A DNA stretch of 57,114 bases from Bacillota bacterium (lineage in GTDB: Bacteria; Bacillota; Clostridia; Christensenellales; UBA3700), in contig JAEWXG010000014.1 in assembly GCA_023396095.1 (NCBI GenBank), positions 1 through 57,114 on the forward strand. Direction: 5' to 3'. This document shows positions 1 through 8,558 of the stretch, piece after piece (within the stretch, counting starts at the first letter, position 1; each line of letters opens with the position of its first letter). The notes under the pieces were generated by a model. That model did not search any database. It was not told where the DNA came from and saw only the letters and a program-made list of their open reading frames with translations. The translations under genes and the position numbers were made by a program.

Positions 1-2
1 AT

Positions 3-89
3 ATAGACTATTACAATAACAAAAGAATACAATTGGTGTTAAATGGATTAACACCTTGCCAAGTGAGATTACAAGGTTTATTATGCTAA
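3..89 (+). pseudogene. C-terminal end of an IS3-family transposase (cut by window edge)
   Basis: Read from base 3, the frame gives IDYYNNKRIQLVLNGLTPCQ, then a few residues ending LLC and a TAA at 87-89. The DYYNNKRIQ..L.GLTPCQ tail is the usual C-terminus of IS3-family (IS150-like) OrfB transposases. Only the last 28 residues are in the window, so it is not known whether the rest of the gene is intact. The IS terminal repeat follows within ten bases, which fits the end of an insertion sequence. Confidence 0.85.
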
Positions 90-96
90 TTAGATA

Positions 97-1098
97 TTGT
101 CCAACTTTTTGGGTTCACCTCAAAGATCTGTTATTTTGGAAAATTTGTCAATAGAAGATCAGACAATTCTTGACAAATTTGACGATGCCGAAATAAACCA
201 AAATGGTTCTTTTATCAAATTTACAGGTAAACAGACTTTGGATCCGTCTCTGTTGCAAACAATAGATAATTTGAGCGTAACAGAAGAGGAGCAGTTCGAG
301 GATGCGACGGTAAGTTATGAATTTACATATGACGCTGAAACGAATATTGTTACTATTTCGGCGGCAATGGAAAATTCTTTGGGTGAAATCGAAATTGAAG
401 AAATGCAAGGGGCTGCTTTCTATAACGAGGAAGGTGAAATAGATGCAGTGATGAATATTGACGGCGAACCAGTTCTTCTAAGTGAAATGAGAGATGCCGG
501 TATGATTCAAAATTGCGGCTGGTTTTCAAATTTGATAAAGAAAGTAACGCGAGTTGTAACGGTGGCCGCCGTTGTGGTAGCGGTTGCAGCAGTTGTTGTT
601 GCAACGGCAGGAGCGGCTGCTCCGGTTGTAGTTGGTGCCGGTGTTGCAACTGCAACAGCGGTAACATCAGGAGCTTTAGCGATCGCTACGGCATCTTTGA
701 CAGTAGCAGCTATTTCTGCCGGAATATCGATTACCGCGAGTGTAGTAGAATTTACTTTTCAAGGAGTAAAGTATCTACTAAAAGAAATTACGGACGAGAT
801 TCGTTATGAAATGCAAAAGAATGGTTCTTATAGATTGGCTCTTGCAAATGAACAAGGTGCAATGCTGGTTTCTACCATAACCGTAACAAGAGATGTGGCT
901 TCTCAAGCAATGAAAATGGGAATAAGCTGTTATAATTATTCTTATTCAAATGCTTATCAGGTAGCTAAGCTTGCAAGTAATGGGGCAACGCCTGTTCATG
1001 ATGAAGCACACAAAAAGGGATATTATAATCATTATCATAGGGCAAACCGAAAAGGCGTAGCGCATGCTTTTTATGGGGCGCCTAACTATTCAGTATAA
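97..1098 (+). CDS. toxin-like protein with long hydrophobic segment, 5'-truncated by IS insertion
   Basis: The frame opens at a TTG inside the IS end, so the first eight or so residues come from the insertion sequence and the native N-terminus is lost. An acidic N-terminal half is followed by a very hydrophobic Ala/Val/Gly-rich stretch at about residues 150-225, long enough for two or three membrane helices. The C-terminus carries HKKGYYNHYHRANRKG and then HAFYG, like the GYY-x-HYH...H-x-FYG tails of toxin-like Bacillota proteins. A small gene follows 16 bases downstream with a good ribosome site, as an immunity gene would. There is no Shine-Dalgarno at the TTG, so it may be unexpressed. Toxin function is inference; no family was recognised with certainty. 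Confidence 0.5.
   Translation: MSNFLGSPQRSVILENLSIEDQTILDKFDDAEINQNGSFIKFTGKQTLDPSLLQTIDNLSVTEEEQFEDATVSYEFTYDAETNIVTISAAMENSLGEIEIEEMQGAAFYNEEGEIDAVMNIDGEPVLLSEMRDAGMIQNCGWFSNLIKKVTRVVTVAAVVVAVAAVVVATAGAAAPVVVGAGVATATAVTSGALAIATASLTVAAISAGISITASVVEFTFQGVKYLLKEITDEIRYEMQKNGSYRLALANEQGAMLVSTITVTRDVASQAMKMGISCYNYSYSNAYQVAKLASNGATPVHDEAHKKGYYNHYHRANRKGVAHAFYGAPNYSV
98..122 (+). repeat. IS3-type terminal inverted repeat (right end of the left IS)
   Basis: The stretch beginning TGTCCAACTTTTTGGG and ending TTCACCTCA lies just after the transposase stop and resembles IS3/IS150-group ends. Bases 106-122 recur exactly, inverted, at 17165-17181. A related end is at 2261-2282. The outer edge of the IS points right, into the accessory island. 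Confidence 0.7.
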
Positions 1099-1114
1099 TA
1101 CGAGGAGAAAAAAA

Positions 1115-1513
1115 ATGAGTAATTTTTTATGTTTCGTATCAACGAAAGCGCTTGAAAACAAAACTATTTATGGTGCTACTTTAAAAAAAATGCAATCCAT
1201 AGATAGTCTTTCAAGTGAATTAGGATTTGAAACTGCGTATTGCTATGCCATTATGACAAATATTAACTATGAAAAAATAGGCGCGGCGAAAATTGAGTGT
1301 CCTGAAGTATATCATGAGACAGAAAAAATGTATAACAGCATTTATGACTTGAGCGGCGAAATTCTAAAAAGTGGTGGAAAGGCAGCGTTATTTTTAACGT
1401 ATGCAGGGCAAAATTCGTTTGAAGATACATGGGAAATGAAAATCTTGCCGAGAAAAAACTTTAAAGCCAAAAACTTAGAGTTTGATTTTGGTGTATTGTA
1501 TGTTATAGAATAG
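1115..1513 (+). CDS. hypothetical small protein, possible immunity partner
   Basis: This 132-residue protein starts at the ATG 1115, preceded by GAGGAG at about 1102-1107. An upstream in-frame start at 1064 lies inside the previous gene and is less likely. It is soluble, without signal peptide or membrane segments, and ends DFGVLYVIE. I do not recognise the family. Its position directly behind a toxin-like gene, and just before a protease gene with two bases between, suggests an immunity or accessory role, by context only. Confidence 0.55.
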   Translation: MSNFLCFVSTKALENKTIYGATLKKMQSIDSLSSELGFETAYCYAIMTNINYEKIGAAKIECPEVYHETEKMYNSIYDLSGEILKSGGKAALFLTYAGQNSFEDTWEMKILPRKNFKAKNLEFDFGVLYVIE

Positions 1514-1515
1514 TT

Positions 1516-2229
1516 ATGACAAATAGAGAGAAGATAACGTTAGTTATTGCTTGCGGAATTGAACTTATTTTATTGCTTGCATTAATTTTCGTACTAATTA
1601 TTCAAGAGCCTGATGCAGAAGAGATATATAAAAATAATTTGCAAAGTGTCGTTGAGTTAAAAGCAAGCAGTGAATATGTAGGCGATAGCTACGGTACAGC
1701 GGTGTTTATAGATAAAGAAGGAACACTTGTGACGAATGCGCATGTTGTGACTTATAAAAAGCTTGACATTACTTACGAATTTGATAACCTTTCGATTCGA
1801 TTGGCGACAGAGGGTAATTATCGAGAAGTCGAACTTGTTAAGTTTGATGAGAACCTGGATATAGCAGTTTTAAAATTAAAAGAACCAGATAGTGTAAACT
1901 TTAAACCTGCGAAGATAGGGCGTTCGGATAAACTTAAAAGCGGGCAAAAAGTATATGCTATAGGGAATTCTATTAATTATGGAATTTCTATTTCTGAAGG
2001 TATTGTAGGTATGCCTCTGATAGAAATCATATACGAGAATAAAACTCGTATGGCTATTTAATGTTCTTTAAACATTACAGAGGGTAATAGCGGCGGAGCA
2101 TTATTGGATGAACGAGGATGTCTTATTGGTATAACCACATTTAGAGTTAAAGATCTAAAAGGGAATGTGGTATATGGATTAGCGTATAGTATACCTATAG
2201 ACACTGTTTGTAACTGTATTTCGCAGTAA
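1516..2229 (+). pseudogene. membrane-anchored trypsin-like (HtrA/Deg-type) serine protease, nonsense mutation
   Basis: One N-terminal membrane helix (about residues 9-30) precedes a trypsin-like fold. The catalytic His is in VTNAHVV, the Asp in ENLDIAVLKL and the Ser in EGNSGGALLD. Translation from 1516 stops at TAA 2059-2061, before the Ser motif. The same frame continues after the stop through CSLNITEGNSGGALLD to a second TAA at 2227-2229. Family members usually have Gln-x-x-x-x-N-I-T-x-G at this point, so the stop is best explained as CAA changed to TAA. The product would lack its nucleophile. No PDZ domain follows. It is probably a recently inactivated gene; a base-call error is the alternative. 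Confidence 0.8.
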
Positions 2230-2260
2230 GTAAAAACATAAAAAGATCATCTTTTTTGAT

Positions 2261-2282
2261 ATGCACCCCCAAAAGTTGGACA
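2261..2282 (+). repeat. IS3-type terminal repeat remnant
   Basis: GCACCCCCAAAAGTTGGACA is the reverse complement of the outer part of IS3/IS150-group ends such as the one at 98-122. No transposase is attached on either side. It marks a deleted IS at the 5' edge of the following fragment. Confidence 0.55.
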
Positions 2283-2283
2283 C

Positions 2284-2503
2284 TTTTGGTAAGGATTCTC
2301 TAACCTATTATGGAGCAGCGGCAAGTTCTGTGTTAACAACTGCTTTTGTAGGTGCAAAAGTGTTTATAGATAATAAAACAGGTTTATTAGGAGTAAGACA
2401 TATGCATGCAACCTATAGCTTATTGCCAAATGGTAATCCAAATCCAAACGACAGTAGAGTTATGGTAAACGGTTTAAGTGTACATTCTTTCTATTTTGCA
2501 TAG
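2284..2503 (+). pseudogene. C-terminal fragment of an unknown (toxin-like) protein
   Basis: About 70 residues remain, beginning inside the IS end and ending VNGLSVHSFYFA. The reading frame opens at 2261, but those first codons are IS sequence and there is no ribosome site. An Ala/Val-rich segment (GAAASSVLTTAFVGAKVFI) precedes a polar C-terminus. I do not recognise the family. Like the gene at 97, it is an IS-truncated C-terminus followed closely by a small gene, which resembles orphan toxin-immunity modules. Confidence 0.4.
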
Positions 2504-2517
2504 GAGTTGAGATTTTA

Positions 2518-3148
2518 TGGACATATTTGATAAAGAAAGCAAATTAACTGAAAATATGTTTGATGGTGCATTTAATAAAAAAAGAATTATTGTAGCAAAG
2601 ATGATTGGGATAATCGTATTTATAAAGAAGATAATTATTTAAAAGCAGAGAAAGATATAATTAATACTTTAGGCAAAAAACAAAAATATAATGTGTACGA
2701 TGTATGTCAATATTTTGCTGAAAAGTATTATGCTGTACAAATTCCTGTTAAATATGATATACCATATCGTGATACTAGTAATTTTCAATTTGGTTTGTTT
2801 AGTAGTGATAAATTTATAAATTCATCTACAAAAATTTATGACACCGAATTTAATTGCACTGATGACAAAATGGAAGATGGCGAAGAATCTATTCTTTTAA
2901 TGGTTGATTTGTATAATAATAAAATGTTGCACGACAAATATCCGGCAGTTAAGCAAATTTATAATGAATTAATGGAATTTAAAAGGCAACAAGAACAAAA
3001 AGGCAATTCGTCATATTATCAATTTAATATACTTATATCTATAACGAGTTATGATAGATTGACGATTAATTCCATGAATGTTATCGAAGGTGTCTCGCCA
3101 ATAGAAGATATAAATTATGAAATATGGTATTTTTATAATCATTCATGA
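2518..3148 (+). pseudogene. hypothetical protein, frameshifted near its N-terminus
   Basis: Translation from ATG 2518 (after GGAGTTGAG) reads MDIFDKESKLTENMFDGAFN and then runs into stops. A shift of one base near 2590-2594 restores a long frame (SKDDWDNRIYKEDNYL onward) that continues to 3148. A shorter alternative would start at GTG 2693 and cover only the C-terminal 151 residues. The whole would be about 209 residues, soluble, family unknown. Lying behind a toxin-like fragment, it may be a decayed immunity gene. Confidence 0.55.
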
Positions 3149-3206
3149 TTTTGTCCTTGGTTGTAAAAATAACTTTTTTAACAATAAATACGAAGTAAAA
3201 TAGCAT

Positions 3207-3240
3207 TAAACCACTTGGTGAAAACCGAGTGGTTTTGTCA
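3207..3240 (+). terminator. probable terminator after the 2518 gene
   Basis: AAACCACT with a nearby GG pairs across a short loop with CC and AGTGGTTT, ending in TTTTG. The stem is strong but the T run is short. Confidence 0.5.
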
Positions 3241-3455
3241 GGCAAAAAAATGGAAAAATGAAATATCGGGATTGTTAAGTGATCTTTAGTTTTTGTAATT
3301 TAAGATACTATTTTGTTTCATACCATATATTTGATTTGGTAGAATTGACACTTCTTATGGACTTGGTCTATTCAAGCATATATCGATATGACTTCAGAGC
3401 AACTATCGTTTGTGATAGGTAAAAATTAAGTAGGGAATTTACAAAAGCATTTAGA

Positions 3456-3486
3456 AGGTCGATGTGAAAACATCGATCTTTTTATA
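3456..3486 (+). terminator. hairpin followed by T run
   Basis: TCGATGT and ACATCGA pair over a GAAA loop, followed by TCTTTTTAT. It looks like an intrinsic terminator, but no intact gene lies directly upstream. Confidence 0.5.
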
Positions 3487-3537
3487 TGAAAAAAACAACA
3501 GCAAGTTGAAAAAATAAAGTAAGGAGAAGTTAGTATT

Positions 3538-3807
3538 ATGTTAAAAATTAATGATTTAATCGGAAAAGTTTATAAAGCAAGTGAAATTAATGATTTTACT
3601 GCAAAGAATGGTAATAATTATTCAAAAGTTGTTCTATCGATTGTTTCTGGAGTTAAACACGAAGTAGGCGGCAATGATGAATACAACAATGAATTTATAG
3701 AGCTTGAATTTATTGAAAAGAAAAAAGGCAAGGATGAAAAATCCTATGTTGAAAATATTTTAAAACCCGCGTGCGGACGAATTTTTGGATTGGTTTACGA
3801 ATTCTGA
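3538..3807 (+). CDS. hypothetical protein running into a Fic remnant
   Basis: Starts at ATG 3538 with AAGGAG at about 3522-3527. The first 75 residues (MLKINDLIGKVYKASEINDF and on) form a small polar domain of unknown family. From about 3764 the DNA encodes the N-terminus of a Fic protein in another frame, so the last 14 or so residues are a frame-shifted read of Fic. The protein is therefore probably a truncated or fused relic. Confidence 0.4.
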   Translation: MLKINDLIGKVYKASEINDFTAKNGNNYSKVVLSIVSGVKHEVGGNDEYNNEFIELEFIEKKKGKDEKSYVENILKPACGRIFGLVYEF

Positions 3808-4341
3808 TAATACGCTTGACGGAAAAAGCAAAGAAAAGCTTATGATTTATTTGATGGAAATTTTTTAGCGATGTTCGAAGTCGGAACTGTAAAAAGTCTT
3901 CAACAAATCCATGCATTTATTTTCACAGGTTTATTTGATTTTGCTGGACAAATCAGGACAGTAACGATTTCTAAAGGTGGGTTTTACGTTTGCCAACGGA
4001 GATTTCCTCCCTATAACATTAGAAAAGATTGAAAAAATGCCGGAAAATACATTTGACGAAATCGTGGATAAATACGTTGAAATGAATATTGCGCATCCGT
4101 TTTGGAAGGGAACGGAAGAGCAACACGTATATGGCTTGACTTAATTTTCAAAAAACGTTTAGCAAAATGTGTGGATTGGTCCTTTATTGATAAAAAGAAT
4201 ATCTGGATGCGATGAAAAAAAGCGTAATGGATCCAAATTCTATCAAAAAAACTGTTGAAGAATGCTCTTACCGACAAAATACACGACAGAGAAATCTTTA
4301 TGAAAGGAATTGATTATTCTTATTATTATGAAGAAGAATAA
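3764..4341 (+). pseudogene. Fic-domain protein (AMP transferase family), multiple frameshifts
   Basis: Joining three frames gives a near-complete Fic protein: NPRADEFLDWFT, VGTVKSLQQIHAFIFTGLFD, FAGQIRTVTISKGG, VDKYVEMNIAHPFW, then the active-site loop, then RIWLDLIFKKRLAKCVDW and finally DREIFMKGIDYSYYYEEE before TAA 4339-4341. Shifts are seen near 3860, in the run TTTTACG near 3983, inside the catalytic HPFxxGNGR loop near 4122 (one base missing) and near 4193. Fic enzymes transfer AMP to target proteins and often act as toxins. This copy cannot make the catalytic loop. Four independent indels point to true decay rather than one base-call error. Confidence 0.85.
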
Positions 4342-4675
4342 GCGATAAAACGATTTAAATAATAGATTCACAGATGTTATAGGAGGAATGTGTCCTCCTA
4401 ATAAGCGAAGCGTTAATAATAATTCCCTAAGGAATTTGCGCACTCTAATTTTCGCTTAATAAATATTTTTAGTTCTATAAGAGGTCCATTAATAATTACA
4501 ACTTTTAAGTGATGAAGTAACCTATCTAATATAGCATTAGCAAGTACTGCATCACCGAATGCTTCAAGCTATTTCGCTGTTTTCGAAAGATAACCATAAA
4601 AATACTTCGAAAAAATCAAAAAATATTGTTTTATCGAACTTATAATGATAAAATATTGGTGGAGGATTGCATAAA
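4342..4675. other. 334-base gap holding an IstB remnant and a small hairpin
   Basis: AGGAGGA and TCCTCCT at 4380-4399 form a perfect 7-bp hairpin of unknown role. The IS21 IstB remnant is listed separately. I see no clear -35/-10 pair for the downstream ATPase gene. Confidence 0.45.
4413..4562 (-). pseudogene. C-terminal remnant of an IS21-family IstB ATPase
   Basis: The minus strand reads AFGDAVLANAILDRLLHHLK and a further 29 residues to a stop at 4413-4415. FGDxVLAxAILDRLLHHS is the conserved end of IstB, the helper ATPase of IS21 transposons. About 50 residues remain, with no N-terminus and no istA in view. Confidence 0.75.
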
Positions 4676-5869
4676 ATGAAAATAATTGAACGAAAATATT
4701 TAAAAGATTTAGTTGAATTTATAGGAACTCCTGATATTAAAGTAATCACAGGTGTAAGACGTTGTGGTAAGTCTAAATTATTAGAACTATTTAATGAATA
4801 TATAATTGTAAATTGTTTAGATTCTAATGTAATTTATATAGACTTTAATAAATTGGAATTTGAAGAATTTTTAGAATATCATAAGTTGTATGATTATATT
4901 AAATCAAATTATGAAGAAGGAAAGCATAATTTTGTTTTAATAGATGAAGTTCAAAATTGTATGAATTTTGAAAAAACTATAAATAGTTTATATTCTGAAG
5001 GAAATCACGATATATATCTTACGGGTTCAAATGCATTTTTACTTTCCAGTGATTTGGCAACGCTATTTACTGGTAGAACAATTGAAATAAAAGTTACTCC
5101 ATTTTCATATAACGAATATATGGATTATTTTGATTTGAAAAATAATATCGATTCATTTGATAAATATCTAGTAGAAGGTGGATTGGCAGGCTCTTATTTA
5201 TATCCTACTGAAAAAGGTAAATATGACTATATTGCTAGTGTTTATGAAACTATAATTGAAAGAGATTTAGTTAAAAGAAAAAAAATTCGAAATAAGGTTC
5301 TTTTGAAAAAAATAGCATCTTTTCTTATGGATAATATATCAAATATAACTTCTATTAATAATGTTGCTAAAACTTTAAATAATAAATTGATGACAGTAAA
5401 TGATAAGACAGTTGGTTCATATATTGAAAACTTATGTCAAGCATACTTATTTTATAAAATTCCAAGATATGATATAAAAGGGAAGAGATATCTTGCGTCT
5501 TCAGAAAAATATTATTTAAGTGATCATACTTTTAAGTATGCTTTACTTGGCAAGAAAGATATGAACTATGGAAGAATTTATGAAAATATAGTTGCAATGG
5601 AATTGTTAAGGAGAGAATATGAAGTTTATGTTGGAGTACTTTATCAAAAAGAAATTGATTTTGTTGCAATCAAAAGAAACGAAAAAATATATATTCAAGT
5701 TTCTGATGACATAAGTAGTCAAGATACATTTAATAGAGAAGTAGGACCATTATTAAGAATAAAAGATGCATATCCTAAAATTTTAATTGCTAGAATTAAA
5801 CATCCGGAATATATATATGAAGGTGTAAAAATAGTGGATATTGGAGAATGGCTTGCACATATTGAATAA
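4676..5869 (+). CDS. AAA-family ATPase with DUF4143 C-terminal domain
   Basis: The likely start is ATG 4676, about ten bases after GGTGGAGG; an in-frame TTG at 4667 is too close to that site. Walker A is GVRRCGKS (about residue 26 on) and Walker B is FVLIDEVQ. A sensor-like LTGSNAFLLSS and GRTIEIKVTPFSYNEY follow, as in the AAA_14 family. The C-terminal half has the DUF4143 layout, including EIDFVAIKRNEKIYIQVS. These proteins are common on mobile islands and of uncertain function; a role in plasmid, phage or toxin control has been suggested. The gene is intact, unlike its left neighbours. Confidence 0.85.
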   Translation: MKIIERKYLKDLVEFIGTPDIKVITGVRRCGKSKLLELFNEYIIVNCLDSNVIYIDFNKLEFEEFLEYHKLYDYIKSNYEEGKHNFVLIDEVQNCMNFEKTINSLYSEGNHDIYLTGSNAFLLSSDLATLFTGRTIEIKVTPFSYNEYMDYFDLKNNIDSFDKYLVEGGLAGSYLYPTEKGKYDYIASVYETIIERDLVKRKKIRNKVLLKKIASFLMDNISNITSINNVAKTLNNKLMTVNDKTVGSYIENLCQAYLFYKIPRYDIKGKRYLASSEKYYLSDHTFKYALLGKKDMNYGRIYENIVAMELLRREYEVYVGVLYQKEIDFVAIKRNEKIYIQVSDDISSQDTFNREVGPLLRIKDAYPKILIARIKHPEYIYEGVKIVDIGEWLAHIE

Positions 5870-6374
5870 TAATTGGTATTAAAATTATATTAGAATATTT
5901 CACTTTGGCAGTGTAAAATAAGGCAGATAATCTAATATAAATTACTTTATTAAAAAATTTGAGATGGCCCAAAAAGTTGTGCAATTTTAAGATTCTTTAA
6001 AATATTGTTAATGCTAATTTCTATGTTTTTTATTGTAATCATAGTAAAGAGCATTACTGTGTTTTTCTAAGAGAAGTGTGTTTGCTAATGAATCAATATG
6101 TAAGAATGATTAAAGGATTACTTTATAATCCAATGGATGATATTATGAATTAACAAATTGAATATTAAAAAGTCGTGGGAATTTAATCTGCTAAAACCAG
6201 AAGAATTTGATAAAAAAACAAATTATTTAAATCAAGTTTAAGAATAAACCAAAAACCCTAACTTCACTTTTACCTAGCCTTGCCTAGCAATGATGTGAAA
6301 TTTTGATTAAAAAATGGAATTTATTAAAGAAAAATGGTATAATATGGTACAAATTGATTGAGGGTGTATTATAT
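5870..6374. other. 505-base gap upstream of the type I R-M locus
   Basis: No intact gene. Bases 5965-5981 (GCCCAAAAAGTTGTGCA) look like another worn IS3-type end. Bases 6163-6240 encode a 25-residue peptide-like tail without a start, possibly a gene relic. Near 6270-6290 the sequence CCTAGCCTTGCCTAGC contains two CCTAGC copies, which could be a regulator site. The promoter for the HTH gene lies at the right end. Confidence 0.45.
6315..6343 (+). promoter_or_regulatory. putative promoter of the HTH-hsdM operon
   Basis: A perfect TATAAT is at 6338-6343, with a weak TGGAAT 17 bases upstream. The -10 is bracketed by two TGGTA copies (6335-6339 and 6345-6349), a possible operator for the downstream HTH protein. 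Confidence 0.4.
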
Positions 6375-6581
6375 ATGAGTGATAAATTGAATTATCCAAA
6401 AATGATAATTAAACTTAGAGTTAAAATGAATATTTCACAGGAAGAACTAGCGAGAAGGCTAGGTGTATCATTTCAATCAGTTAATAGATGGGAAAATGGT
6501 AAGTTTGAACCGACTAAACTTGCTAAGGCTAAATTAGATGATTTGTTTACAAAATATGATATTGAAGAAATTATAGAGTAG
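6375..6581 (+). CDS. small Xre-type HTH regulator of the R-M operon
   Basis: This 68-residue protein is almost entirely one Xre/Cro helix-turn-helix: ISQEELARRLGVSFQSVNRW forms the core. The ATG at 6375 follows GAGGGTG by eight bases; the upstream in-frame start at 6303 has no such site. It ends 15 bases before the hsdM start, so the two are cotranscribed. Small HTH genes often sit before type I hsdM and delay or limit expression. That role here is inferred from position. Confidence 0.8.
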   Translation: MSDKLNYPKMIIKLRVKMNISQEELARRLGVSFQSVNRWENGKFEPTKLAKAKLDDLFTKYDIEEIIE

Positions 6582-6596
6582 GAGATAGTGTTAATT

Positions 6597-8075
6597 ATGT
6601 CACAAATTATTAATGAAGATATATTATGGAAAGCTGCTGAAAAACTTAGAGATAAAGTTGATCCAGCTGATTATAAAAATGTAGTTTTAGGGCTTGTTTT
6701 CTTAAAATATGTTAGTGATAAATATGTCGCTAAATATAATCAATTAAAAAAAGATGGAAATGGTAGCGAAAATGATGAAGATTATTATATTGCTGACCAT
6801 GTTTTTATCGTACCTAAGATTTCTCTATGGAGTTATGTTGCATCACATTCAAAGCAAGATGATTTGGGTCAAGTAATCGATAATGCATTTATTGAACTTG
6901 AAAAGAATAATAATCAATTAAAAGGAATTTTGCCTAAGACATACTCTAAAAGTGATTTAGATAAAACAGCATTAGGTGAACTTGTAGATTTCTTTACAAA
7001 TAATCTTAATATGGAAGATGCTGATGGTGATTTTTTCGGTCAAGTTTATGAATATTACGTTGGAGCATTTGCTAAATATATTCCAACAAAAGGTGGAGAA
7101 TTCTTTACACCTAAATCAGTAGTTGAATTGATGGTTGATATTCTTGAACCTTACAAAGGAAGAGTATATGATCCTTGTTGTGGTTCTGGTGGTATGTTCG
7201 TTCAATGTTCTAAATTTGTTAAAGAACATCAAGGCCAAGTAGATAATATTTCTATCTTTGGTCAAGAATCTAATCCTGGAACATGGAAGATGGCTAAAAT
7301 GAATTTGGCTATTCGTGGACTTGAATGTAATCTTGGTGAAAGAAATGGGGATTCATTTACTGATGATTTGCATAAAGCATTAAGAGCAGATTATATTATT
7401 GCTAATCCACCTTATAATCTAAAAGAATATTGGAAACCATCATTAGCAGGGGATCCTAGATGGGTATTTGGAAAACCAGATGAGAAGAATGGTAACTATG
7501 CATGGTTATCACTAATGTATGCTAAATTAGCTCCACGTGGTAAAGCAGCAATACTTATGCCTAATGGTGCAACAACATCTAATACACAAGATGATTATAA
7601 GATTAGAAAAGCTATGATTGAATCTGGTAAAGTAGATGCAATATTAGCTTTACCTAATAAACTATTTTCAAATGTTAGTATCTCAGTTCAATGTTGGGTA
7701 TTAAACAAAGAAAAGACAAATACTGATGTTTTATTTATTAATGCTGATTCTATGGGCAAACTTATATCTAGAAAGATTAGAGTGTTAGAAGAAGCAGATA
7801 TTAATAAAATCGTTAAAGCGTATAAAGACTTTAAGTCTAATACATTAGAAGATGTACCAGGCTTTTGCAAAAAAGCAGATTTAGAAGAAATAAAATCAAA
7901 AGATTATTCTTTAAATCCTGGTAGATACGTAGGAGCAGATGAATCTAATAAATTATCTCCTGAAGAAATTCAAGAAGAATTAAGAAAAGCATCTGCAGAA
8001 TTATTTAAATTAATGAAGGAGGGTAAGGAACTAGAAGAAAAAGCTAAAGAGATTTTAGAAGAAGAAATGAGATAG
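6597..8075 (+). CDS. hsdM: type I restriction-modification DNA methyltransferase subunit HsdM
   Basis: At 492 residues this is a full-length HsdM, which methylates adenine (N6) in the bipartite target read by HsdS. The N-terminal HsdM_N helical domain (about 1-130) precedes the methylase domain. SAM-binding motif I is DPCCGSGG from residue 192 and catalytic motif IV is NPPY from residue 270. ATG 6597 lies about 11 bases from AGGAGA; a GTG at 6588 is too close. The TAG stop (8073-8075) is directly followed by an 18-bp recombination-type repeat and by hsdS half-genes in the wrong direction, so no hsdS is currently positioned right behind hsdM. Confidence 0.97.
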   Translation: MSQIINEDILWKAAEKLRDKVDPADYKNVVLGLVFLKYVSDKYVAKYNQLKKDGNGSENDEDYYIADHVFIVPKISLWSYVASHSKQDDLGQVIDNAFIELEKNNNQLKGILPKTYSKSDLDKTALGELVDFFTNNLNMEDADGDFFGQVYEYYVGAFAKYIPTKGGEFFTPKSVVELMVDILEPYKGRVYDPCCGSGGMFVQCSKFVKEHQGQVDNISIFGQESNPGTWKMAKMNLAIRGLECNLGERNGDSFTDDLHKALRADYIIANPPYNLKEYWKPSLAGDPRWVFGKPDEKNGNYAWLSLMYAKLAPRGKAAILMPNGATTSNTQDDYKIRKAMIESGKVDAILALPNKLFSNVSISVQCWVLNKEKTNTDVLFINADSMGKLISRKIRVLEEADINKIVKAYKDFKSNTLEDVPGFCKKADLEEIKSKDYSLNPGRYVGADESNKLSPEEIQEELRKASAELFKLMKEGKELEEKAKEILEEEMR

Positions 8076-8537
8076 TATAGTGTTAACTATGTGATTTTGA
8101 ATTTCTAGATTAGGTAAGTCAATTTTTACTCTTTCTAGTATTTCTTTTTTAAGATTAACAAAGATTGAACCATTACCTTGTGATTTAAGATAGTCTCTTT
8201 GTTGTATTAAAAAATAGTAAAGATATAGAGGATTAACTATATTTGATATTTTTTCAAAATAAAGAAATCCATCGTGCAAACACATATCTTTCCCCAAAAA
8301 AATTGGTATACCTGGACTAGCAGAATTTGTTACTATTAAAGAACCTTTAGGCACTAGTTTAGTTTTATTTAAACCTTCTTTGATTATATATTCATGTACA
8401 TCGTCAACAACCCTTTGGCCATATTCAAAATCACTGATTTTAAGCCAAGGATATCCAGCATCTGATATGTAATCTGTTATAGGTCGAGGAGAACCTCCTC
8501 TCTTAATAGTAGTAAGTTCGTTTAATTTATAAATCAT
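8055..8537 (-). CDS. hsdS: silent HsdS 5' half-gene B (first target recognition domain)
   Basis: The minus strand carries a single HsdS recognition domain of about 150 residues (MIYKLNELTTIKRGGSPRPI at the start) that ends EIQNHIVNTI, where a normal HsdS passes into its conserved spacer helices. Past that point the frame runs into the reverse of the hsdM end. ATG 8537 has a good AGGTGA site at 8546-8551, with an in-frame GTG at 8549 as a weaker alternative. It lacks the spacer and second domain, so it cannot form a normal HsdS alone. Inversion across 8076-9489 would join it to the 3' part of the 9052 gene. Confidence 0.85.
   Translation of the reverse strand: MIYKLNELTTIKRGGSPRPITDYISDAGYPWLKISDFEYGQRVVDDVHEYIIKEGLNKTKLVPKGSLIVTNSASPGIPIFLGKDMCLHDGFLYFEKISNIVNPLYLYYFLIQQRDYLKSQGNGSIFVNLKKEILERVKIDLPNLEIQNHIVNTILSHFFF
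8076..8093 (+). repeat. inverted repeat IR-1 of the hsdS inversion system
   Basis: TATAGTGTTAACTATGTG starts immediately after the hsdM stop. It is the exact reverse complement of 9472-9489, which lies in the middle of the complete hsdS. Recombination between them would flip 1.4 kb and exchange hsdS 5' halves. Confidence 0.85.
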
Positions 8538-8558
8538 GTCGTTGATCACCTCACAATG

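Larger units (their letters stand above)
3149..3537. other. 389-base gap without a supported gene, two terminator-like hairpins
   Basis: I see no convincing coding sequence. The longest peptide-like run (3358-3429, about 20 codons) has no start or ribosome site. Two hairpins with short T runs are listed separately. Confidence 0.5.

Noticed and set aside
353..667. Minus-strand ORF rich in Leu and Gln over the 97 gene
   Set aside because: Mirror of the Ala/Val-rich codons (GCN, GTN) on the + strand; no start signals.
2059..2061. Recoding of UAA as an amino acid in the protease gene
   Set aside because: TAA is the normal terminator of many core genes in this window, so a simple nonsense mutation is far more likely.
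3358..3429. Peptide-like run (about 20 codons) in the 3149-3537 gap
   Set aside because: No start codon with a ribosome site and no recognisable family.
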